This document shows positions 18,583 to 24,819 of a stretch of 24,819 nucleotides of DNA, in pieces. Origin of the DNA: DAOTTI01 sp034437795 (lineage in GTDB: Bacteria; Chloroflexota; UBA11872; UBA12225). The notes under the pieces were generated by a model. That model did not search any database and had not been told where the DNA came from. It worked only from the letters and a program-made list of their open reading frames with translations. The stretch's first letter is position 1. Each line of letters starts with the position of its first letter. The translations under genes and the position numbers were made by a program. The stretch covers positions 1 through 24,819 of the forward strand of contig DAOTTI010000270.1 in assembly GCA_034437795.1 (NCBI GenBank), in the 5' to 3' direction.

Positions 18583-21450
18583 ATGGAACCGAGCCCCGCA
18601 GCTGCCCCGCTGGTCGGCGCCCCCGCGGCGTCGGGCCCGCAGCACGTCCTGCATGTGATCTCCCACACCCACTGGGACCGGGAGTGGTACCGCACCTTTC
18701 AACAGTTCCGCATCCGGCTGATGCGGGCCATCGATCAGTTGCTGGCCATTCTGGAGTCGGGGGACGAGTTCCGCTGCTTCCACCTGGACGGGCAGGCGGT
18801 GGTGCTGGAAGACTATCTGGAAATCCGCCCCGGCAACGAGGGGCGGCTGCGGCGCCAGATCGAGGCGGGGCGCATCCTGTGCGGGCCGTGGTACGTCCTG
18901 CCCGACGAGTTCCTGATCAGTGGCGAGGCCCACATCCGCAACCTGCTCATCGGGCGCCAGGTCGTCTCCCGCTTCGGCCGGTCGATGCCGGTGGGCTACC
19001 TGCCGGACCTCTTCGGCCACATCAGCCAGATGCCGCAACTGTTGCGCGACGCCGGCCTGGACAACGCCGTGCTGTGGCGGGGCCTGTCCGGCGAACGGGA
19101 GGGACTGACCAGCGAGCTGTACTGGGAGGCGCCGGACGGCAGCCGCGTCCTGTGCATCCACCTGCCGGAACGTACGGGGTACAGCAACGCCAATAACCTG
19201 CCGGCGGAGCCGGACCAGGCCTGGGAGCGCATCCGGGCGCTGCGGGCAGAGCGCGCCGCCGTGGCGGCCACATCCCATCTGCTGCTGATGAACGGGACCG
19301 ACCACCACGGGCCTCAGGCGGAGGTGCCGTCGCTGCTGCGGGCGCTGGCGCCGCGGCTGCGAGCCGAAGGCGCGGAGATCGTGCACTCCAGCCTGCCGGC
19401 CTACGTCGACGCGGTACGCGCGGCGATAGATGGGGACGGTAGGGCCCGGCTCCACGGTCGCGCTGAGGAGGGGCCGGACGCCGGACGACGCCGTCAGGAG
19501 CTGCCCGTGCGGCGGGGGGAGCTGCGGGAGGTGAACCGCAGCGGGAGCGACTACGCCAACTTCCTGCTGTACGGCGTGGCGTCGGCGCGAGTGTACCTCA
19601 AACAGGCCAACCACCGCTGCCAGCAGGCGCTGGAGCGCTACGCCGAGCCCTGGTCGGCTTTGGCCTGGCTGGCGACCGGCGCGCCGTACCCGCAGGGGCT
19701 GCTCACCCAGAGCTGGAAATACCTGCTCCAGAACCACCCCCACGACAGCATCTGCGGCTGCAGCATCGACGCGGTCCACGAGCAGATGATGACGCGCTTC
19801 CAGTGGTCGCACGAGATTGCAGAGCAGCTCACGGTGGAGGCGCTGCACCAGATCAATCGGCGGGCGGCCGTGCCGGCCACGCAAGCGGGCGATGTCCCGT
19901 TTCGGCTGTACAACTCCCTTCCCTGGGAGCGCGACGAAGTGTGGGAGGCGACGGTGGACCTGCCGGCCGACAGCACAGCGCGGGCCTTCCTGGTGCTGGA
20001 TAGCGCGGGGGCAGTGCTGCCCCACGTGGTGCGCGACGACCGGCTGCTCGTGCGCACCATTGACCATTCGGACGTGCGCCCCGCGCCCCGCAACGTGCGC
20101 CTGCGCCAGGTGACGCTCGCCTTTCGGGCGGCGCTCCCGCCGGCGGGCTATCGCACCTTCGTGCTGCGCCCCCTCGCCTTGCCGGCCTACGACCGGCCCG
20201 AGCCGTCGCCGGCCGACGTGGTGGCCGGCCCCACCTGGCTGGAGAATGAGCACCTGCGGGTGGACGTGGCGCCGAACGGGACGCTGGCGTTGTGGCACAA
20301 GGCCAGCGGGCGGCGCTGGACCGGCCTGCTGGCCTTTGAGGACGGGGGCGACGTGGGCGACGAGTACACCTACGCGCCGCCGCAGCGGGACCGCATCTCT
20401 ACCAGCACCGGCGCCTGCGCGTCGATCGCGGTGCTGGAGCAGGGCCCCGTGGCGGGGCGCCTGCGCATCGATCTCACGCTGGACCTCCCCGAAGAGGCGG
20501 CGCCGGACCGCAAGTCGCGCAGCGAGCGCCTGGTGCCGTGCCGAGTGTCGTCGGTGGTGACGCTGGCCGCGGGGAGCCGGCGGTTGGAGGTGGAGACGAC
20601 GGTGGAGAACCGCGCCCGCGACCACCGCCTGCGAGTGCTCTTTCCGGCCGGGGTGCGCGCGAGCCACCACGTTGCCGACCAGGCCTTCGACGTGGTGGAG
20701 CGGCCGAACGATTATCTGTGGCCACCGGCGGAGGTCTGGAACGAGGACCCACCCCAGACTCACCCGCAGCGCCTGTTCGTGGACCTGGCCGACGAGGCGG
20801 GCGGGCTGGCGCTGCTCAACCAGGGCATCACCGAGTACGGCATCACGGGGCGCGCCGGGGGCGAGCGGGGCCTGGCCCTGACCCTGCTGCGCTGCGTCGC
20901 CTACCTGGGCGGCCTGACCTATCCCAGCACTATCCGCAGCGGCGCAGGGCCGCACCTGGCCACGCCGGGGGCGCAGTGTCTGGGGACACACACCTTTCGC
21001 TACGCCCTGGTGCCGCACCAGGACGACTGGGAGAGCGCCGGCCTGGTGCGCGAGGCGCAGGAGTACTGCGCGCCGGCGCTGGCGCATCCGGTACTGGATA
21101 CGCCGCCGGGGTCCAGGGGCCAGGCGCCGGTGGAACCGGCGTTTGGCCTGGAGCACAGCTTTCTGCGCGTCGATGGGGACGGGGTGATGGTGAGCGCCTG
21201 CAAGCGGGCCGAGGCCCCCGACCCGTTCGAGGCGGGTGATCCGCAGGGCCGGCTGGCGCTGCGCCTCTACAACCCGACGCCGGCCCCGCGCCAGGCACGC
21301 ATCAGCCTCTCCGTCCCGATCCAAGGGGCCTGGCGGTCTACCATCCTGGAAGAGGAAGGCGAGCCGCTGGAGGTGCGGGATGGGCGGCTCTCCGTCCTGG
21401 TGCCGCCGAAGAAGATCGTCACGCTGCTGATCGCCGCCAGCGAAAGGTGA
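18583..21450 (+). CDS. Glycoside hydrolase family 38 alpha-mannosidase
   Basis: 955 residues. It is a zinc-dependent retaining glycosidase that releases alpha-linked mannose. The N-terminal (beta/alpha) domain starts at HVISHTHWDREW (24-35), with the zinc ligands of the HxHxD type. GPWYVLPDEFLISGEAHIRN (101-120) and GYLPDLFGH (138-146), with probable nucleophile Asp142, are family hallmarks; LLMNGTDHHGPQAE carries another zinc His. The middle three-helix region shows SWKYLLQNHPHDSICGCS; the C-terminal half is the usual beta-sandwich domains. There is no signal peptide, so it is probably cytoplasmic and acts on imported oligosaccharides. Zinc ligands are assigned by comparison, not structure. 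ATG 18583 follows AAGGA at seven bases. A mannosylglycerate hydrolase (MngB-like) role is an alternative. Confidence 0.92.
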   Translation: MEPSPAAAPLVGAPAASGPQHVLHVISHTHWDREWYRTFQQFRIRLMRAIDQLLAILESGDEFRCFHLDGQAVVLEDYLEIRPGNEGRLRRQIEAGRILCGPWYVLPDEFLISGEAHIRNLLIGRQVVSRFGRSMPVGYLPDLFGHISQMPQLLRDAGLDNAVLWRGLSGEREGLTSELYWEAPDGSRVLCIHLPERTGYSNANNLPAEPDQAWERIRALRAERAAVAATSHLLLMNGTDHHGPQAEVPSLLRALAPRLRAEGAEIVHSSLPAYVDAVRAAIDGDGRARLHGRAEEGPDAGRRRQELPVRRGELREVNRSGSDYANFLLYGVASARVYLKQANHRCQQALERYAEPWSALAWLATGAPYPQGLLTQSWKYLLQNHPHDSICGCSIDAVHEQMMTRFQWSHEIAEQLTVEALHQINRRAAVPATQAGDVPFRLYNSLPWERDEVWEATVDLPADSTARAFLVLDSAGAVLPHVVRDDRLLVRTIDHSDVRPAPRNVRLRQVTLAFRAALPPAGYRTFVLRPLALPAYDRPEPSPADVVAGPTWLENEHLRVDVAPNGTLALWHKASGRRWTGLLAFEDGGDVGDEYTYAPPQRDRISTSTGACASIAVLEQGPVAGRLRIDLTLDLPEEAAPDRKSRSERLVPCRVSSVVTLAAGSRRLEVETTVENRARDHRLRVLFPAGVRASHHVADQAFDVVERPNDYLWPPAEVWNEDPPQTHPQRLFVDLADEAGGLALLNQGITEYGITGRAGGERGLALTLLRCVAYLGGLTYPSTIRSGAGPHLATPGAQCLGTHTFRYALVPHQDDWESAGLVREAQEYCAPALAHPVLDTPPGSRGQAPVEPAFGLEHSFLRVDGDGVMVSACKRAEAPDPFEAGDPQGRLALRLYNPTPAPRQARISLSVPIQGAWRSTILEEEGEPLEVRDGRLSVLVPPKKIVTLLIAASER

Positions 21451-21478
21451 GTTCAAAGTTCACGGTTCGAGGTTCAAA
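21451..21478 (+). repeat. Heptamer tandem repeat directly after the alpha-mannosidase stop
   Basis: Four 7-base units in register immediately after the TGA at 21448-21450: GTTCAAA, GTTCACG, GTTCGAG, GTTCAAA. The consensus matches the array after the ABC permease stop. Confidence 0.75.
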
Positions 21479-21517
21479 GATAGGGGTCGGGGGGTAAGGT
21501 ATCGTCTCTGAACCGGC

Positions 21518-21523
21518 TACACT
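21518..21523 (+). promoter_or_regulatory. -10 box (TACACT), probable leaderless promoter
   Basis: TACACT, then 8 bases (GGGCGGCG), then ATG 21532. No ribosome-binding site fits between. Confidence 0.5.
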
Positions 21524-21531
21524 GGGCGGCG

Positions 21532-22905
21532 ATGTCACGAATGGCCATCGCGGCGGCGGCGCTAGTGATCGCGCTGGCGCTGACGCTGGGGCTGTGGCGT
21601 TTCGTGCTGGGGGGCACGCCCGGGCTACGCCAGCCGGGCGAGGTCGCTACCGGGCCGCCTGTGCCCGGCGCGCGCGGCCGGCTGGCCTTCATCCGTGGGG
21701 GCGACGTCTGGACGTACGACCTGGCTAAAGGGATCGAGCGCCGGCTAACCAGGGATGGTGGCAATAGCGCCCCTCGCTGGTCAGGGAACGGGGCCTGGCT
21801 CTCTCTCACTCGAGGCGGGAGACTGTGGGCGATCAGGGCGGACGGCAGCACCGAGTTCGCCGTGCCGGGCGGCGACGTTCCGGCGTCGGCGCGCTGGGCG
21901 CCCCGCGGCAGCCGCCTGGCGTACGCCTCGTCGGACGGGAGCCTCTCAGTGCTTGATCCGGCGCAGGGCGAGCGGGGCCGGCGGGTGCTCGTGCCGCCCG
22001 GGCGGGGTGCAGGGCCCCGCCTTGCCTGGTCGCAGGACGGGACGCGCATCGCCTTCGAGCAGCATCAGCCGGCCGGCCCGGGGCTCAGCCACGAGGGGAT
22101 CTGGTCCATCGGGGCGACGGGGCGCGATCAGCTGGCGGTGTATCTGGCGTCGGGCGACTTCTCGCTGCACCTGTGCTGCTGGACGGCGACCGGTGGCTAC
22201 CTCCTCTTCTGGCGAGGCACGGCGTCGGCGTCGCTGGCCGCGGACGGCCTGCCGCTGCTGGTGAGCCGCGCCCGTAGCTCCGAGCCGGTGCGCGTGAGCG
22301 CGGCCGCCTTGCCCTATCCCGACTGGGTGGCGGCCGCGCCGCGCCTGGATGCCCTGGCCCTGGTGGTCGGCGCTGGACGCGAGGCGACGAGCGGCAAGTC
22401 GCTGGTGGCTGCCCTGCTGCAGGCCGGGCGCGATGGGGCGATCGTGGTCCAGACCAACGTGCTGGAGAGCGATCCCGGCTCGGCGCCAGGCTCGCCGGCA
22501 TGGGCGCCGCCGGGCACGACCATTGCCTACTCGTCCGGACCGAGTCTGAGCAGCAGGGGCGGGGACCTCGCGGCCAGCCTGGCCGGCCGGCGGATCTGGC
22601 TGGTGCAGGCGGACGGGAGCGCCAGGCGCCCGCTGCTGGCCGACGCCACCATCCCCGCCGGCGTTTCGGACGAGCGCCCGCTGTGGGCGCGCGACGGGCG
22701 TACGCTGGTGTTCGTGCGGCGCCTGCAGCCGGACGCGGCGGCGCGGAACGGCTCCGGCCAGGCCGGTGCGGTCGGGGCGGAGCTCTGGGTCGCCCTGGCC
22801 GATGGCAGCGGGGCGCGGCGCGTGGCCGGCGGCCTGCCCGACCCGGGCTTCGGCTACTACGGCCACCTGGACTGGGGGGAGGTGTTCGACTACCTGGGGG
22901 CTTAG
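21532..22905 (+). CDS. Membrane-anchored TolB/WD40-like beta-propeller protein
   Basis: 457 residues. A single N-terminal helix (AIAAAALVIALALTLGLWRFV, about 5-25) anchors or exports the protein. The rest consists of PD40-type blades: 'LAFIRGGDVWTYDLAKGIERRLT', 'APRWSGNGAWLSLTRGGRLWAIRADG', 'SARWAPRGSRLAYASSDGSLSVLD', 'RLAWSQDGTRIAFEQ', 'SPAWAPPGTTIAYSSG' and 'RPLWARDGRTLVFVRRL'. Each has the W/SPDG-x-x-(I/L)AF pattern. The likely role is a scaffold or ligand-binding domain outside the membrane; no enzyme motif is seen. It is separated from the mannosidase by a heptamer array and a TACACT box, so it may be transcribed on its own. Confidence 0.75.
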   Translation: MSRMAIAAAALVIALALTLGLWRFVLGGTPGLRQPGEVATGPPVPGARGRLAFIRGGDVWTYDLAKGIERRLTRDGGNSAPRWSGNGAWLSLTRGGRLWAIRADGSTEFAVPGGDVPASARWAPRGSRLAYASSDGSLSVLDPAQGERGRRVLVPPGRGAGPRLAWSQDGTRIAFEQHQPAGPGLSHEGIWSIGATGRDQLAVYLASGDFSLHLCCWTATGGYLLFWRGTASASLAADGLPLLVSRARSSEPVRVSAAALPYPDWVAAAPRLDALALVVGAGREATSGKSLVAALLQAGRDGAIVVQTNVLESDPGSAPGSPAWAPPGTTIAYSSGPSLSSRGGDLAASLAGRRIWLVQADGSARRPLLADATIPAGVSDERPLWARDGRTLVFVRRLQPDAAARNGSGQAGAVGAELWVALADGSGARRVAGGLPDPGFGYYGHLDWGEVFDYLGA

Positions 22906-22908
22906 CGG

Positions 22909-23023
22909 AGCCCTCACCCTCTGCCAAAGGGAGAGGGGACCTCCCTCACCGCCACCCGCTGCGCGGGCCCCCCGCTCTGCCAAAGGCAGAGGGGATCTGC
23001 TAACCATCTCCCAGAGGGAGAGC
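22909..23023. repeat. Cluster of type A palindromic repeats between convergent genes
   Basis: Begins CCCTCACCCTCTGCC three bases after the stop codon's end region, with GGGAGAGGGGACC; continues with a perfect CTCTGCC-aaa-GGCAGAG hairpin (22975-22991) and a TCTCCC-aga-GGGAGA hairpin (23007-23021). It fills the gap between the beta-propeller gene and the 3' end of the Fur-family gene. Confidence 0.65.
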
Positions 23024-23041
23024 GGACGTCTGGCCGCGGCG

Positions 23042-23512
23042 TTAGCAGGCGCGGCAGCGCCCGAAGATCTCGACGAAGTCGGACTCGGGACGGAAGGCCT
23101 GGTGCTGCGCCACCGACTGCAGCAGGGCGGCCAGGCGGGGATCGTCGAACTCGGCCACGCCGTCGCAGGCGACGCAGACCAGGAAGTGGCGGGACCGCGC
23201 GGGGTGGGCGGCGTCGCACAGGACGTAGCTGGGGCCGCTGCGCCGGTAGAGGCGGGCCACCAGCCCTTCTTCCTCCAGGAGCTCAAGGGTGCGAAAGATG
23301 GTGGCGCGCCCGACCGACGGCGCGCGCGCGGCCACGGCGGCGCACAGCTCCCCGGCGGTAAACGGGCGGCCCAGGGCGGCGATCGTCTCCACGACGGCGG
23401 CGCGGGCCGGCGTCACCTGGTGACCGGCCAGGCGCAGGCGCCGGATCACGTCGGCGCTACTCCTGGGCGGTATCCGGCAGCGCTCGCACGGGGCAGTAAC
23501 ACCTTGTCTCAT
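23042..23512 (-). CDS. Fur-family transcriptional regulator with atypical sensor residues
   Basis: 156 residues. The winged helix is 'HQVTPARAAVVETIAALGRPFTAGELCAAVAAR' with recognition region 'VGRATIFRTLELLEEEGLVARL' (67-88). The structural zinc pairs are present: Cys113/Cys116 (CVACDG) and Cys153/Cys156 (CRAC). Of the usual sensor positions, the HHxH motif reads S107-R108-H109-F110, and the C-terminal His before the EIFG segment is Asp145; His103, His109 and Glu121 remain as possible ligands. An extra CxxC (Cys9, Cys12) precedes the fold. It is divergent from the cbiM transporter gene across 28 bases containing a palindromic operator, so it probably represses both. A Zur- or Nur-like role is the best guess. 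Confidence 0.88.
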   Translation of the reverse strand: MRQGVTAPCERCRIPPRSSADVIRRLRLAGHQVTPARAAVVETIAALGRPFTAGELCAAVAARAPSVGRATIFRTLELLEEEGLVARLYRRSGPSYVLCDAAHPARSRHFLVCVACDGVAEFDDPRLAALLQSVAQHQAFRPESDFVEIFGRCRAC

Positions 23513-23515
23513 TGG

Positions 23516-23532
23516 CTGATACCTGGTATCAG
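23516..23532. promoter_or_regulatory. Perfect 8-1-8 palindrome, probable Fur-family operator
   Basis: CTGATACC-T-GGTATCAG occupies most of the 28-base gap between the two divergent starts. The arms are perfect. Its distal end touches the minus-strand TAAACT box (23536-23531), so it covers the expected transcription start of the regulator gene and lies 8 bases before the cbiM ATG. It has the size and TGATA..TATCA layout of Fur-superfamily boxes. Confidence 0.75.
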
Positions 23533-23536
23533 TTTA
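23531..23536 (-). promoter_or_regulatory. -10 box (TAAACT) of the Fur-family gene
   Basis: TAAACT on the minus strand, 18 bases before ATG 23512. The operator begins at the end of this box. For cbiM, TATCAG (23527-23532) inside the palindrome is the only hexamer at leaderless spacing, and it is a weak match. Confidence 0.4.
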
Positions 23537-23540
23537 CTGC

Positions 23541-24323
23541 ATGACTCATATCATGGTGCCGGATGGCGTTCTGCCCTGGTGGCTGTCGGTCGCCGGATGG
23601 CTGCTGGCGGCGGCGCTCTTGAGCGTTGCGGTGTGGCGCGTCCGCGCGGTACCGGCGGTACGGATGGTGCCGCTGGCGGCGGTGATGACGGCGGTGATGG
23701 TGGTGGTGATGTCCCTGGAGGTGGTGCCGATTGGCTACGAGCCCCATCTCACGGTGCTGACCGGCATCCTGATTGGCCCATGGTACGGGGCCATCGCCGC
23801 CTTTCTGTTCAATCTGCTGCGGGCGCTGCTTGGCGATGGGGCCTTCACGAACATCGGGCTGAACACGATGGTGACCTGGATAGAGATCGCCACCGGCGCG
23901 GGCGCGTACTGGGCCCTGCGGCCGCTGCTGCGGCACCGGCGCCCGGCCCTGGCCGCCGGTATCGCCACGGTGGCCGGCCTGTTCGTGGCGACGCTCGTCT
24001 TTATCGGGGTGGTCGGCGTCTCCAGGATCGACCCGGCGGCGGCCATCCACACCGGGGCCTTCAGCGTCGAGGCGGGCGGCTTCCAGGAAGGAGCCCTGGC
24101 GGAAGGGGTGCTGGGCGTGCGCCTGAGGGAGCACCAGCCGGCGGGTGAGGCGTCAGGGCACAGCGACGAGTGGACCGGCTTTGCGCGGTTCGCCGCGGCA
24201 CTGCTCCTGCTGGGGGCGATCGGATGGTCGCTGGAGGCGCTACTGACGGGGGCCATCGTGGCCTTCATCGCCCGCGTCCGTCCTGCGCTCCTGCACCTCC
24301 CCGCGCGGCAGGCGGCGGGCTGA
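23541..24323 (+). CDS. cbiM: CbiM-type substrate-binding membrane component of a cobalt/nickel ECF transporter
   Basis: 260 residues with about six to seven membrane helices. CbiM/NikM proteins bind Co2+ or Ni2+ through the free N-terminus, an N-terminal His and an internal His. Here the N-terminus is MTHIMVPDGVLP (family form MHIMEGFLP), and the internal His is His69 in 'GYEPHLTVLTGILIGPWYGA', matching the 'SGHLxGGxxAxILLGPWxG' segment. 'LLGDGAFTNIGLNTM' is the next family motif. ATG 23541 retains the metal-binding His; ATG 23553 would lose it. A hydrophilic segment (about 170-215, SVEAGGFQEG to SGHSDEWTG) sits before the last helices. The regulator is divergent; a CbiQ gene follows after 15 bases. 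Confidence 0.88.
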   Translation: MTHIMVPDGVLPWWLSVAGWLLAAALLSVAVWRVRAVPAVRMVPLAAVMTAVMVVVMSLEVVPIGYEPHLTVLTGILIGPWYGAIAAFLFNLLRALLGDGAFTNIGLNTMVTWIEIATGAGAYWALRPLLRHRRPALAAGIATVAGLFVATLVFIGVVGVSRIDPAAAIHTGAFSVEAGGFQEGALAEGVLGVRLREHQPAGEASGHSDEWTGFARFAAALLLLGAIGWSLEALLTGAIVAFIARVRPALLHLPARQAAG

Positions 24324-24338
24324 TCGCGGGGTGATGGC

Positions 24339-24819
24339 ATGTGGCGGTTTACGGCCATCGATCGATGGGCGAGCGGGGGCAGGAGCTGGATGCATCGCGC
24401 GTCTCCCGCGGCCAAGTGGTCCCTGCTCGCCGCCGCCGTACTGGTGGCCGTGCTGGCCCGCACGCCCTGGCCGCCCCTAGCCGCTTACGGGCTGCTCCTG
24501 CTGGCCGCGGCGGCCGGCCGCCTGCCGGTGCGCCCGCTCGTGCTGGGGTCGCTACTCCCGGTGCCGATGTTCGGCCTGGTGGCCCTCAGCCGATGGGACG
24601 GGAGCGTGGGGCCGCCCCTGGCGGTGATTGGTAAGGGTATGATCACCACCTTCAGCGGCCTGCTGGTTGCCGCCACGACGCCGTATCCGGACCTGCTGGC
24701 CCCCGCCACGCGGGTGCTGCCGCCGGTGCTGGCCGATAGCCTGGTGCTGACCTATCGAGCGCTCTTCATCCTGGCAGGGCGCGCCGAGGCCTTCTGGCTG
24801 GCGGTGCGGGCGCGGGGCG
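24339..24819 (+). CDS. cbiQ: CbiQ/EcfT-type transmembrane component of the ECF transporter (3' cut by window edge)
   Basis: The frame is open from ATG 24339 to the window end, giving 160 residues. The N-terminus 'FTAIDRWASGGRSWMHRASPAAKWSLLAA' matches the CbiQ start (IDxxA..S.xHxxDPRxK). It is followed by helices 'AAAVLVAVLARTPWPPLAAYGLLLLAAAAGRLP' and 'LGSLLPVPMFGLVALSRWD', then 'LAVIGKGMITTFSGLLVAATTP' and 'LADSLVLTYRALFILAGRAEAF', all in CbiQ order. The Ala-x-Gly coupling motifs that contact the ATPase would lie beyond the window. GGGGTGAT lies just before the ATG, and the gap after cbiM is 15 bases, so they form an operon. A CbiO ATPase is expected next. Confidence 0.85.
   Translation, partial: MWRFTAIDRWASGGRSWMHRASPAAKWSLLAAAVLVAVLARTPWPPLAAYGLLLLAAAAGRLPVRPLVLGSLLPVPMFGLVALSRWDGSVGPPLAVIGKGMITTFSGLLVAATTPYPDLLAPATRVLPPVLADSLVLTYRALFILAGRAEAFWLAVRARG

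Noticed and set aside
18517..21456. A 979-codon open frame antisense to the alpha-mannosidase gene
   Set aside because: It mirrors a clear GH38 gene in high-GC DNA. Its product is a low-complexity Arg/Gly/Pro/Val string without motifs, typical of shadow frames.
22766..24148. A 460-codon plus-strand frame running through the Fur-family gene into cbiM
   Set aside because: It is antisense to the Fur gene and out of frame with cbiM, crosses the repeat cluster and is Gly/Arg/Ala-rich; no domain is seen.

Overview
The window is a high-GC bacterial chromosomal segment with 26 supportable genes or gene fragments, mixed strands, short operons and no phage, transposase, rRNA or tRNA that I can see. 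Protein styles (NERD, DUF2171-like, M28 lipoprotein, GSA-aminotransferase-like enzyme, scattered rhamnose genes), GTG starts, TAGACT-type -10 boxes close to start codons, and abundant short intergenic repeats suggest a member of the Chloroflexota (perhaps Thermomicrobia-like). Actinomycetota is the main alternative. This assignment is inferred from the style of the sequence, not from a search.

Layout. 1-1.4 kb: tail of a DUF2171/PRC-barrel-like protein, a possible small frameshifted gene, and an NTF2-like protein. 1.5-5.3 kb: rhamnulokinase divergent from an inositol-2-dehydrogenase-type oxidoreductase, which converges on an amidohydrolase. 5.3-9.3 kb: NERD-domain membrane protein, small hypotheticals, a secreted protein and an M28 aminopeptidase lipoprotein. 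9.4-12.8 kb: flavin reductase, endonuclease III, L-rhamnose mutarotase and a class III aminotransferase. 13-16 kb: cold-shock-domain protein with a long leader, and three poorly characterised proteins. 16.3-18.1 kb: two-gene ABC-2 exporter. 18.6-22.9 kb: GH38 alpha-mannosidase and a membrane-anchored beta-propeller. 23.0 kb to the end: a Fur-family regulator divergent from a CbiM/CbiQ cobalt/nickel-type ECF transporter that runs off the window.

How the genes fit together. Rhamnulokinase, rhamnose mutarotase, the IolG-like dehydrogenase and alpha-mannosidase point to use of plant or microbial glycans, although the genes are dispersed. The clearest regulatory unit is the 28-bp gap between the Fur-family gene and cbiM: it holds a perfect 8-1-8 palindrome covering the likely start of regulator transcription. 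The regulator lacks most of the usual Fur sensor histidines and has an extra N-terminal CxxC, so this may be an unusual metal switch.

Beyond the genes, two repeat systems stand out. Seven-base-period tandem repeats begin directly at the stop codons of three genes, with a weaker trace behind a fourth. Palindromic CCCTCACCCT-type elements sit mainly between convergent genes. Several genes have a -10-like hexamer 5-11 nt before the start codon, suggesting leaderless mRNAs; the 4413-5318 and 5363-6121 genes have two such boxes back to back.
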